DNA from: Symsagittifera roscoffensis
Lineage: Eukaryota; Xenacoelomorpha; Acoela; Convolutidae
DNA: 60,000 nt
Reading direction: 5' to 3'
Assembly: GCF_963678635.1 (NCBI RefSeq)
Contig: NC_087065.1
Location: forward strand, 19,111,623-19,171,622
Below are positions 50,995 to 60,000 of the stretch, one piece after another; position 1 is the first letter of the stretch, and each line of letters begins with the position of its first letter. The notes under the pieces are model-generated. The model was not told where the DNA came from and did not search any database. It saw only the letters and a program-made list of their open reading frames with translations. Position numbers and translations under genes: made by a program.

Positions 50995-52826
50995 GTGAGT
51001 ATAACTGAAATTTAGTTTGAAACAGACTGAAGTTTCGATAGAAATTGGAACATTAAGTTGCTGTGCAGGTAGCATGGATTGTTCCGAATCACACCAATTG
51101 TTTAGAAAATTGTATGAAAAAAATGTCAGATTGATTTTTAAGTGTATACGAACGAAGTGACTTTCAGTTCAAAAGGTCTTGATGATTTTTTGATTTTTTT
51201 TTTCAGGAAAAGTTTACTTTTGATTACTTTTTTTATTTCGCTTCATTTCCTCTGTTTACACAAGCAAAGCATGTGGATAGTATGAACTCTCTTTTTTTAA
51301 TAATCTAAGTCGCAAATATTAGTGTTCATTTTGAAAGTATTCTTTTATAGCAGTATGTCCATAAGATCAATAACAATCTATTAGGTACAGCCAATGGTAA
51401 GGATATGAACACATACTATTAAATTACAAATAGCTGTTTAGCTTCAAGGTATCATGGATATGTAGCGTAGAGGTAGGGAAGGAGACCCGCAACAAAATAA
51501 GAGGGTTCGAACCTGGGCAGTGTTGGATGTTTTTAATGAACTTTTTCGTATACTAGTTAAAATGCATCCGCTCTATAAATTGAGGCATGTTAGTTGTAAT
51601 TTTCTTTTTGTCAAATTGACGTACTGCTAATGCGTCACTTAGCTATTATGTAGACTCATATTTGGCGTGCTTCACTTAAGAAATTATGTAGACTCAAAGT
51701 TTTACTCATTCAGTTTTTCTCAGTAGCGTTGTCGGTCATATTTTTCCTTGCGTATACGAAGTGCAACTTCGCTTCTGTGTAAATAAAAGAAAACTCCACT
51801 ATCGAACAGCAAAAGAATAAAAGTCACGAAAATTGTGAATTACTTCTAGTTTCAAAAAATGGACCTTAATCTTCCGAATTCACAGCGGAATAAAAGGTTA
51901 CGCATTGATGGGATAATTTTACGGAAAAAGCGCCAATCAAAAACAGTATTCGAAATTCTAGCAAAATTTGAAATTGTCGACGCATTGGTGTGGCGAAGTC
52001 AATTTATTATCAGCAGTTGAAGATATGGCCGGCATTCTAATATTTTCGCACAATTTTTGTAAGTTTTCTCAAAATTGTCGTTTTTTTCATATTTCAAAAA
52101 TTTTTATTGATTTAAGAAAAAGTACGTTGTCTTAAATCAATCACGCTAGATATATCTATTGATGGCGCCAAATGATATATGTACGGGCTAATGAAAAGTA
52201 AGAACTAAGGTAAACAAGAGTGTCATTTATAAATTAATTGATGGTGCCAATGGATTTGTTTATTATGGAAAGTCCAGCTTTACACAAACAGCCATTTTAG
52301 GGTTTTGTTTCTGCGTTTCGAATACGAAGATCTGTAAGCCAGTAGTTTTGTAGATTTGACTATTTTAACTTGAAAAGAACCTTATTTGAAACCTTTTTTT
52401 CGTTCAATTTTTGAAACAAGTTTTATTATTACAGTTGCATTAATTTCGTTGTTTTTTCATATATGTTTCACGTTTATTAATCTGCTTGAAGCACTGTAGG
52501 TGCGTTACACGCTAGTGTTCATAAAAACTACCAATAAAAGTTCTTCATATTTTTTTAATTTGAGTTGATTTTGGTTGGGATGATTTTAACTGGACATTCT
52601 TAATGGTATATTTTTTAATCATATCTCGGAATATTCGAAACCATCTGACAGTTGTTTTCGATATCTGATTTTGCTTTGAACAACACCCGAATAAAATTCA
52701 CTAATGGCGCAGGAGTTTGACAGCAATAAATTGCCAAGTTAAACGAATTCAACAACAATTATGTCTTTCTTCGGTGTTTTGAATGTTGTTTTTTTAAATC
52801 GATAGATAGATCTATTGCTTTTTTAG
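50995..52826 (+). other. TPC intron 2
   Basis: 1832 bp, GTGAGT...TTTTAG. It contains a tRNA-derived SINE-like remnant at 51455-51530. The remainder is AT-rich with no further recognisable content. Protein alignment is continuous across it, so no exon seems to be missed. Confidence 0.7.
51455..51530 (+). repeat. tRNA-like SINE remnant in TPC intron 2
   Basis: An A-box-like TAGCGTAGAGG (51463-51473) and a perfect B box GGTTCGAACC (51504-51513) have tRNA-like spacing, as in an RNA polymerase III promoter. No cloverleaf acceptor stem pairs, so it is not a tRNA gene. A similar weaker pair lies at about 54130-54185. Confidence 0.5.
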
Positions 52827-53345
52827 GATACACGAAGAAAAATGAACGCGCTGAAAGCGCTTAAAAAGGACACAAACCATTGGTACACTTATGAGGACTT
52901 CTTGAAACTTCTAAAAACGCACCTGGAAGCTCCTAAGCCATTCAAGCCGAAGAGTCACATAGCCGAGACGCAGATAAAGTTTCCATTGGCTCTGAAAGTC
53001 CAAGTCCTCATGATCAACAACACTGGTGTAATAATAGGACAGGTCATATCATTTGTGTTTTTCTTCTTCCTAACTTTATCCGCAGCAATTTTCACCAATA
53101 ACACCACCGGAGATGTGACCGCAAAAATGCGAGCTCCTATTTTGTCCATTAATGTAACTCTGACGTTCATTTGTATCGCCTATTCTGGACTTCTAGTTTG
53201 GGCATTTGGAGCCAAAAGGTTCATGGAGAGTCCGAACCGAGTGTTTGATATACTGTCAACTGTTGCCATCAGTGGTTTTGTCGTCGGCGCTTTTGTGGAG
53301 GCAATTCGAGACGACTGGCACATCAACTTTCCGGACAAACTGAGG
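52827..53345 (+). CDS. TPC, exon encoding the inter-domain linker and domain II S1-S3
   Basis: Phase 0 at both ends. DTRRKMNALKALKKD and WYTYEDFLKLLKTHL are the EF-hand-like inter-domain linker seen in animal TPCs. Domain II follows: S1 (VIIGQVISFVFFFFLTLSAAI), an extracellular loop with NNTT, S2 (ILSINVTLTFICIAYSGLLVWAFG) and S3 (VFDILSTVAISGFVVGAFVEAI). It ends DKLR at a GTTAGT donor, which is less canonical than the others; a nearby alternative donor cannot be excluded. Confidence 0.85.
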
Positions 53346-53690
53346 GTTAGTGGAGCTATGTCATGGGGCTACTAAGTTGTCTGACCTTAAGTGTTTTTTT
53401 TCTGTACCTCAAAAGTCATCATCAATGCATTCAAATGTTTCTGTGCCTCTCAGAAAGTGAATATATCATTGTGGTTGTTATTTGAACTGCGAGAACGGTA
53501 AAATTTAGTTCACATGACAAGGTACCTTGACTAAAGTGTTCTTCGCAACTTGGAATTATGACGCATATAAATCTGAACCGCGATCTACCTGGAACACATC
53601 ACGATTGTTTTCGGTGGCGAAATTTGGTAATATTTGTAAAAGCGACAAATCTTTGTGAAGTAATTTGCTATTATAATTGTTTTGTTGCAG
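53346..53690 (+). other. TPC intron 3
   Basis: 345 bp with a TTGTTTTGTTGCAG acceptor. Compared with vertebrate TPCs the joined protein is about ten residues short before IIS4, so a very small exon could be hidden here, but none was recognised. Confidence 0.6.
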
Positions 53691-53924
53691 ACTGTGGCTG
53701 TTCTCTTCAAGTTCGCCTTGAACATGTTCCACGTGAAACAGGTGCGTGTGGTGATCGAGACTCTCTACGATCTCTTCACTAACCTCATCCCCTTCGCGGC
53801 TATCATGGCCAGTGCATACTATGTGTTCGCAGTCATGGGCATGATACTCTTCCAGGACGAAATAGGGGGAGAGAAGTTTGCAGAGGAGTTTCAGTTGATC
53901 AACCTGACGTTTCCAAGAGTAGAG
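53691..53924 (+). CDS. TPC, exon encoding domain II S4, S4-S5 and S5
   Basis: 78 codons, phase 0 at both ends. The S4 equivalent reads VLFKFALNMFHVKQVRVV, where voltage-sensing TPCs have Arg-rich VFRFLRII-type sequence; most gating charges are absent. S5 is AIMASAYYVFAVMGMILF. The following FQDEIGGEKFAEEF begins the pore loop turret. It ends at a GTATGC donor after FPRVE. Confidence 0.85.
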
Positions 53925-56101
53925 GTATGCAATGTGAAGGGCATTAGAACTGTTTTCGAGAGAAACTTTGGTTCTGCCTCAACTGAGTTTTGAGCTTCGA
54001 TTAGCAGCCGTTAATAAATATCGGACCATAGATTTTTTCTTGGTAACAACTTGATTCACAGATGAACTTAATCAGTTGATCGCTGGCTGGATTTAGAATA
54101 AATTCAAATTGAGTGTCCCTTTTTGCACCTTTGGATCAGAGGTAACGTCCATGCCTGGTACTAAGAAGGTACTGGATTCTAATCCGGCCATAATCAGTCC
54201 TTCGGCAAAATGAAAGTTTTCAGCTTGAAAAAAATGTCGGCCTGTTGTTTGTGTTCCCTTTTGGTCAGTTTAGTTATTAAATTTTATCGGATTCAAAAGA
54301 TTTTGTTAGATTTTTGGCGATGCGGTAGGTCGGCTTTAATTATATTGGCTTATTTCTTATGTCTTTGTTCTAGCGTCAGTATAACAAATTCAAAAAACTT
54401 TTAGCTTTTATCTTCAGCTCTAGCTGGGCCCTTGGTTGTGTTCTATCGATACATACAAAAAATTATGTTTCACCTAGCTTTTTTCAACGTTTTTCATTTT
54501 TTTTCTAAACGTTAGTCGAAGAGAAAATGAAAAACGTTGAAGAAAGCTAGTTGAAGCAGAATTTTTGGAATGTATCGATGGAAGACAATCAAGGGCCCAG
54601 CTAAAGTTGAAGATAAGTGCTAAAGTTTTTCAATTTGCTATACTGAATTTCATGCGCCTTCAGGAATGTAAAAAAGGCTATAAAAGCTAGCCTTTCGAGA
54701 AACCCTGCATTCAGAATTAGGACGATAAAATGAGCAGACAGACATAGCAGAAAGTTACCAGTTAGCAAAAAAAAACACTTGAAACCCAAGCCCTTGTCTT
54801 CTCAACCCTCGTCTTTTCACAAAATTAATTATGCATAATTATATTCTAAGAGATGGCTAAGTCAGAAAAGTTTGACAAAATGTGATTAAGCCGAGAAAAG
54901 TTAGATCTACTCAGGCGAAGCAGAGCTTCGCATCACATGCGACACTACACATAGCATTGCAAGCTAGCAGACAGAAAAGGAAGCAACTAAGTCTAAAAAT
55001 AGGGAAAAGTATCGAAAAAACCACTAGTAAAAACTTTTCAAAGTTTTGTCTGGAATGGTGTTCTATTTGCGGAAAACACATCCAGAAATATATTTGAAAG
55101 CGTTTGAGCAAAAAAAATGTCATGGAAAAATTTGAACTATAAATTCTATTCTGAGATTTTCACGTTTTGTACGATCCGGAGAAAAGCAAACAATTTATGG
55201 TACCCAAATTTAGGTTTGTGAGCCGATAAAATATCAGCCAAAATCATTTAAACCGAAAAAAATTTTAAGCAAAGGAGAAAATACGAAGTCAAGGTTAGTA
55301 GAATTACAAATTGCACGAGTAAATTAAAACATAAATCGCAATTGCAGAATCCAGAATCTTTGCCGTCCCAGGCGTATTCGTTACCTTCGACTAAAAGTAC
55401 CGCAGACGCTTGAAAATTTGAATTCCTTGTGAACCAGGATACCAAGTGATTCTGTTAAACAAGTTAATAACCAGACAACATTTTTTATTGGCTGAGCTGG
55501 TGTCTACCCACGTGATGTTGATTGAGTTTTATTTTTTGTTACATTGATCATTATACTTGCAAAAGCAAGTGTCTCGTAATCAGGAACTATTTTTTTCATG
55601 TTAATAATTTTCTTAACAAATCTCACTTGCTTTTCTTTCTTTCGGTATTATTGAACCTCAATAACTTCCAGATTTGTTCTTACTTGGCCTCAACTTTTGC
55701 CTGCTCGAAAATTGTCGGCGTTATGTCCGCTTCGTAAGTTCTGTTCCGTTGCTAATTTAATGTTCAAATGTTCTTGGAATGTTTGCCTAGAATGAACTTT
55801 CATCGAGGCATTTTTTCTCCGTATGTTTGTGTTGTATCGCAAGTGATGCGAATCTCCGCTTCGCCTATGTTTTACAATGGTTTTTATTCTTTCTTGACAT
55901 GTTCTCCTCAAAATGAACTTCATTCGAGGCCACATATGTAAGTTTTGTTAGATGTAGTTACTTACGTTTTTTCAAGCCATTTTTTTGTTTTAGTGCTTCT
56001 CGTTTTTTTAAAGTTAACTTGCCATGCAATATTTTGTTGTATCGCAAATGGTGCGAACCTCCGCTTTGCCTCTGAGTTAATATCAAGTACTGTCATTTCA
56101 G
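53925..56101 (+). other. TPC intron 4
   Basis: 2177 bp, GTATGC...TTTCAG. It holds a weak tRNA-like box pair (about 54130-54185), a foldback element (54377-54645) and a short motif repeated in inverted orientation: 54913-54945 against 55836-55867, and again at 56039-56073. Several short ORFs here look like chance. Confidence 0.65.
54377..54645. repeat. 269-bp foldback (inverted repeat) element in TPC intron 4
   Basis: The left arm 54377-54504 and right arm 54521-54645 are inverted copies of each other (both carry gggccc, atcgatacat, aacgtttttcat in mirror order) with a central loop of about 16 nt. The arms differ at a modest number of positions. The structure is that of a foldback or MITE-type element, or of a hairpin that could make double-stranded RNA when the intron is transcribed. 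No transposase is present. Confidence 0.75.
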
Positions 56102-56713
56102 CCTCCTTGTGGAACGTACGAACAGCTTCAGTATTGGGCGAACAATTTTAACGACTTCTACGCGGCGTGTGTAGTACTGTGGGATGTCATGATTGTGAAT
56201 AACTGGAACGTCTTTTTGGATGCATTCAGTCGCTATAGTGGAACGAACTACGCCAAAGTCTACTTCATATTCTGGTGGCTAATAAGTAATGTTATTCTGT
56301 TCAACACGCTCACAGCTCTAACTATTGACAGTATGTTATTCCGTCTAAAACTAAGTCAGAAAGAACACACGGAAGATACGCGACAGCAGGAGCTTAGGCG
56401 TCACTCCGTTATACCTCCCGAAATGATCAACCAACTGAGTCCAGTCGCCCAGCGAATGTATGCCGACTACGCGAGGACGAATAAATACGAGACGCTCTAC
56501 GACTTGTACCGAGAGTCGGGCGAGCTCGAGGAACCGACTTTGGAAGAGGTCAATGCCCAGCTGAGAGCTCATAAAGGGAAGGATTTTCAGTGCCTGGAGC
56601 AACCGCCTCCACCTCCTGAGGACCATGGGCGACCCCGTTTGCCGACGTCCAATTTCTACCTGACTTTACCCGGCCAAGCCAGTGTCAGCACTTCGACTTC
56701 AGAATTTCTCTGA
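56102..56713 (+). CDS. TPC, last exon: domain II pore, S6 and C terminus
   Basis: Starts PPCGTYEQLQYWANNFNDF, the conserved second pore loop. The filter is VMIVNNWNVFLDAF, with the Asn-Asn pair that governs ion selectivity in TPCs. S6 follows: VYFIFWWLISNVILFNTLTALTID. The C-terminal tail is cytosolic, with a helical part (SPVAQRMYADYARTNKYETL) and a Pro-rich stretch (PPPPPEDHG). It stops TGA at 56711-56713. The five exons join to 828 residues, a normal length for an animal TPC. Confidence 0.9.
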   Translation, partial: PPCGTYEQLQYWANNFNDFYAACVVLWDVMIVNNWNVFLDAFSRYSGTNYAKVYFIFWWLISNVILFNTLTALTIDSMLFRLKLSQKEHTEDTRQQELRRHSVIPPEMINQLSPVAQRMYADYARTNKYETLYDLYRESGELEEPTLEEVNAQLRAHKGKDFQCLEQPPPPPEDHGRPRLPTSNFYLTLPGQASVSTSTSEFL

Positions 56714-56994
56714 TGATGTCAAAAAGTGTCATAGTTCTACATATCTATTGGAGTGTATTCTGTTCAGAATTTTTTTTAGCGTTTTATCGGAATTGTGTGA
56801 CTTGAGCCAAGTGTGGATCAACTACTACATCGCTTTCGAATGGAAGTCAAATTGGCTCCCAATGATTATAGATGGCTTTTGAAGGGTTTTCAAAAATATA
56901 TAGGGTACCTTTTAGCGTGCCTTTAAATGTCTTAGATCGGGTTTTTTCACTGGTTGTCAATTGGCATTATTCGATTATCATGCAGTAACAGGAG

Positions 56995-57000
56995 AATAAA
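56995..57000 (+). terminator. Poly(A) signal of TPC
   Basis: AATAAA 282 nt after the TPC stop codon, followed by a T-rich stretch; the first good match downstream of the gene. Confidence 0.6.
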
Positions 57001-57391
57001 CTCTTTTCTGTATTATCTGATTTATTATTTATTGATAGCTTTTATCTGTAAATACGGTCCAGATTTATTTTAGTTGAGAATCAAACTGAACACCTTGAGG
57101 TCATTTGAGGATCATTTCAAAGTATTAAAACTTATGGCAAACTCAATTTAAGGTGCTAACAAAGTCAAATCTAAATGTAGCTAGAAATTTTTACTAAAGG
57201 CAAGTCGGCCATCTTTTCAATAATATTTTACTCTTAGATTAGAAATTATTAATCCTTGCTCGAGTTCATTTTTGCTCCCACATGATTTTTTTTTCATTAC
57301 TCGCAGACTAGACAAGATTTGCTCAGCAGTTATGATGCTCGATTGCAGCCAAAGGCTCTTGTTTCCAGTTTCGAATACAAGGATAAATTTA

Positions 57392-57458
57392 ATGGCAGAA
57401 ACAGAAATTGAAACCTTCATTCAAAATACAGACACCTCAGCGACACGAACAGTGAAAA
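57392..57458 (+). CDS. THOC5: THOC5, exon 1
   Basis: ATG at 57392 followed by 22 codons (MAETEIETFIQNTDTS...), then a GTAAGC donor in phase 1. Joining to the acceptor at 57511 keeps the frame (A|AA) into the recognisable THOC5 sequence. The alternative start is the ATG at 57517 in exon 2. This short acidic N terminus is not conserved, so the assignment rests on the fitting splice sites and frame. Confidence 0.6.
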
Positions 57459-57511
57459 GTAAGCATTGAAAATTTAATTAAAATTGATCGCGTCATGGTA
57501 TTCTGTTTCAG
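57459..57511 (+). other. THOC5 intron 1
   Basis: Only 53 nt, GTAAGC...TTCTGTTTCAG. Near the lower size limit for animal introns; the frame closes only if it is spliced out or if translation starts at 57517. Confidence 0.55.
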
Positions 57512-58949
57512 AAGTTATGCCAGCCAAGAGGACTCGCCGTTCAGATTCATCAGCCACTGCAGTCGATGCTTCGCCAGCCAAAAAGAGCATCAAGGAGGAA
57601 GCAGTTTCATCATCCGAACCAACTGCCGTAGAGCCAGTGTCGCCAGAGAAGAAAATGGACACTTCTAATAGTGAAGAAGCAGAAAAGATGGAAGTATCGA
57701 AAGCTCTGAAATTTGACGAAAACGAGTATGTTTTGAGTCGTTCTTCGGACCAAGACATCGCTGATTCTTCTGAAATAACTCTGAAGTTGAAATCAGTGGT
57801 TAACGAAATGGCAAAACTGAAAAGCAAAGACGTAGTTAATGAAGCTGATAAAAACCAAATGGTCCAACTGAAATCAGAAGCATGTGTTTTGGTTACTCTG
57901 ATGCGTAGATTGAACAGATATGGTCAAATAAGGTGTAAGTTACTGCGAGAAAAATCATCAGCTGCTAAGGAAAAAGTGGACGCAAAATATTTGCAACTTA
58001 TGAATGTGCAATACGAGATTTCGCATCTCAAAAAAGAGATTCAAAAGTGTCTCAATTTCAAATCAAAGGACGAGGAAATTGATTTGGTTTCGATTGAAGA
58101 GTTGAAATCAAACGCGGACGCAGAAATTTACGACGCTGAAAAAGTGGGAGATGATCCTTATTTACTGAAGTTAGCTCAATTACAGTTCGAATTATCTGAG
58201 AGGAAGCGGTTGGGTGGAGAATTTAAAGAATCTGTGCGTGAAAGAGCAAAGGTAAAAGCCGTTATTGAACAGAAAAAACGGACGCTGCATAAGCTTCTGC
58301 CAAATGTTGATGAGGTAATCAAAGCGACAAAACCTCTCGAGGAAGCTCTGGGAGTCGAAACTTTTTTCAGTGAGATTCACGATCGAGTGAAACACCTCCC
58401 AACTCCGTTGTTTGTTCTCTATTGCCAAGCTACGGCGTATGCGGAAGCATTCGGTGATGATTCGATGGTCACTGTTAAAGTACTTGGGAACCCACCGGAA
58501 AGCGAGAGTAGCGTTGATCCGTCCGTCCTTCTATCCGATGAAGACGATAAAGATGATGCGAACGGAGCTTCCGAACAGCAGTCCGAGGACAGTCGTAGCT
58601 CACGCGGAGTTGCAAGCAAAGGAGTTGAAGCGGGAACTAGTAGTGACGTCGTGGAAACACCAGCGGCAATCGTGAACAAAACGGGAAAATTGTTGAAGGA
58701 GCACCCGATGATGGTTTCTATTGAAGTAGGTGTGAAAGACAGGTTGGAGAAAATAGAAATGGTCTTTTCGTTTCTGGTGTGTCTTAATTTGGTGGTGGTC
58801 AAACCGAGATTGAAGACCTCGCCTGCTAATTCGCTGACGACTGTCTTGACCAATTTGTTTCCGAAGGACGAGGGAGCCGATACTCCTAATCCATCGAATT
58901 ATTTCATGTTCGAAAAATACGGAGTCACCTCGTTCTCGAAACTGACAAG
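57512..58949 (+). CDS. THOC5: THOC5 (THO complex subunit 5), main exon
   Basis: THOC5 is part of the nuclear THO/TREX complex linking transcription to mRNA export. The N terminus is disordered with a basic KRTRRSD patch and acidic runs. The conserved helical coiled-coil core follows: LVTLMRRLNRYGQIRCK, KVDAKYLQLMNVQYEI, HLKKEIQKCLNFKSKDEEIDLVS (the family signature), LAQLQFELSERKRL. Next are a segment PTPLFVLYCQATAYAEAF, an acidic Ser-rich insert (SDEDDKDD) and the start of the C-terminal domain (HPMMVSIEV, NPSNYFMFEKYGV). It ends at a GTAAGA donor in phase 2. Confidence 0.93.
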
Positions 58950-59419
58950 GTAAGACAAGAACGTTAATGTCAGATGCCTGCTAGGATATAAAACCGGTCT
59001 GATTTTTTATTTTGAAGAATTAACGCTTGCCTCTGAAGAGTGCTTTTAAGCTTAGGTTGCTGGGATTGCATATCGGCTTTTAAGAAACGCAACGACTGTC
59101 TACAGTTTTTAAGGGTTACTGCTCGATAAGCTGAATAGCTATTTGCGTGGTCATTGGTGATGTTGTACTGTTCATGCTGTATATATTTGTATATATATAA
59201 TTTCTCTAAAAAATAGTTTAGATGTTGTTTAAGAGTCGATGAACATAGTTCAGACCTTTATAGGTCGTGATGATTTTTTTAGATAGGCCGTGATGATAGG
59301 CCATATATTTTTTACTAAGATTTTCTCAAGATCTTTCTGTTTCCATTGATTCTTTACCAACTGTCTGTTGTCTATTCTATTCGAGTTGATTTTGAGTGGT
59401 TGGTGTTGTTGGGTTGTAG
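58950..59419 (+). other. THOC5 intron 2
   Basis: 470 bp, GTAAGA...GGTTGTAG, AT-rich with a tatata run near 59178-59202. Nothing else was recognised. Confidence 0.75.
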
Positions 59420-59591
59420 ACAGACTGGGTTCGCGTACCACTGGGTGCAGCGTATATGTGGAGTGGACTTCAAGACCCTGCGTGCGGGAGATGCTGTCAA
59501 GTGGGAGGACAGTGTGGCTGCTCACTCTCTCGGCCAGACTGTCTCCATGGTGCAAGAGAGAGTGAGGAGCAGGATAGAACTGGCCAGACAG
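59420..59591 (+). CDS. THOC5: THOC5, third exon
   Basis: 57 codons after completing an Arg codon: TGFAYHWVQRICGVDF matches the conserved LGHPYLWVQKLGG-type segment of the THOC5 C-terminal domain, followed by the helix HSLGQTVSMVQERVRSRIELARQ. Phase 0 donor GTAAGC at 59592. Base composition is noticeably more GC-rich than the previous exon. Roughly the last fifth of the protein lies beyond the window. Confidence 0.88.
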
Positions 59592-60000
59592 GTAAGCACT
59601 CACTTTTCAAGCTGTTTTTATGCAATCACAATCAAGGGTTTCATGGCAATCAAGAAAACACCCAGATAAATGATTTAATTTTTCTCGGACCCACGATCCA
59701 TGGTACAACTTGGCCGTTTTGTAGCCAAAGAACGACAGCAGCTTTAAGGATTTCATCTCTGCCATAGTCATAGACAATTTCTATATAATGTATTACCACA
59801 AGAAGTTAGACCCTCGAATCTTTAACCTCACTTTCATTTCTCCTCATTACTTTTTCACATCTCAGTCCTCATATACGTTCATTTTTGTTGCGACGATTTA
59901 TAAAGGGGAGGAACTTTGTATTCGGATGTGTTTTAATTTTTTCCACGCGAAGTTAGGTACCACAAATAATTGTCGGATTTAGTCAACTGATTTATCATAT
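59592..60000 (+). other. THOC5 intron 3, start
   Basis: 409 bp to the window edge. No coding match to the remaining THOC5 C terminus was seen, and no repeat was recognised. Confidence 0.6.

Noticed and set aside
54102-54190. tRNA gene in TPC intron 4
   Set aside because: Box-like motifs are weak and no cloverleaf can be paired; noted only as a possible SINE remnant.

Overview
The window is nuclear DNA of an invertebrate animal. It is AT-rich, uses the standard code, and has multi-exon genes with GT-AG introns. The phylum cannot be fixed from the sequence. The left four fifths (about 1-48130) are minus-strand retrotransposon DNA. The right fifth (about 48600-60000) holds two host genes on the plus strand.

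Retroelement part. Two near-identical blocks of about 3.87 kb, 21600-25471 and 44269-48130, have the ends of retroviral-type LTRs (5'-TGTGAC...CATACA-3' on the minus strand). They bracket a Ty3/Gypsy-type internal region, so element A (48130 down to 21600) is about 26.5 kb, very large for an LTR retrotransposon. Its order on the minus strand is: 5' LTR; a small acidic ORF; Gag (coiled coil, capsid-like region, CCHC knuckles); protease; reverse transcriptase; RNase H; integrase with GPF motif; acidic linker; a C-terminal macrodomain resembling TARG1/OARD1; a 0.4-kb spacer with a candidate splice acceptor; ORF-A (an SGNH/GDSL hydrolase domain, a second degenerate SGNH-like domain and a helical tail); ORF-B (about 1300 codons, unrecognised); ORF-C (about 211 codons, unrecognised); a purine-rich tract; 3' LTR. 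Element B has the same gene order from 21469 leftward and shares the central LTR, so the two elements are in tandem. In element B an 8115-bp block from the middle of ORF-B back to the end of pol is duplicated head to tail (junction near 4601), and positions 1-4601 are the second copy. All copies carry stops, frameshifts and deletions; different parts are intact in different copies.

Host part. A two-pore channel (TPC) gene has five recognisable exons from 48635 to 56713, and its visible start is about 0.5 kb from the outer edge of the element A 5' LTR, in divergent orientation. It is followed about 0.4 kb after its poly(A) signal by the 5' part of THOC5 (THO mRNA export complex subunit), with three exons before the window ends. 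TPC introns hold tRNA-like SINE remnants and a 269-bp foldback element.

The most unusual content is the cargo of the giant Gypsy element: a macrodomain fused to the Pol C terminus, an SGNH hydrolase polyprotein, two large unrecognised ORFs, and a polypurine-tract-like 11-mer recurring inside pol in two reading frames.
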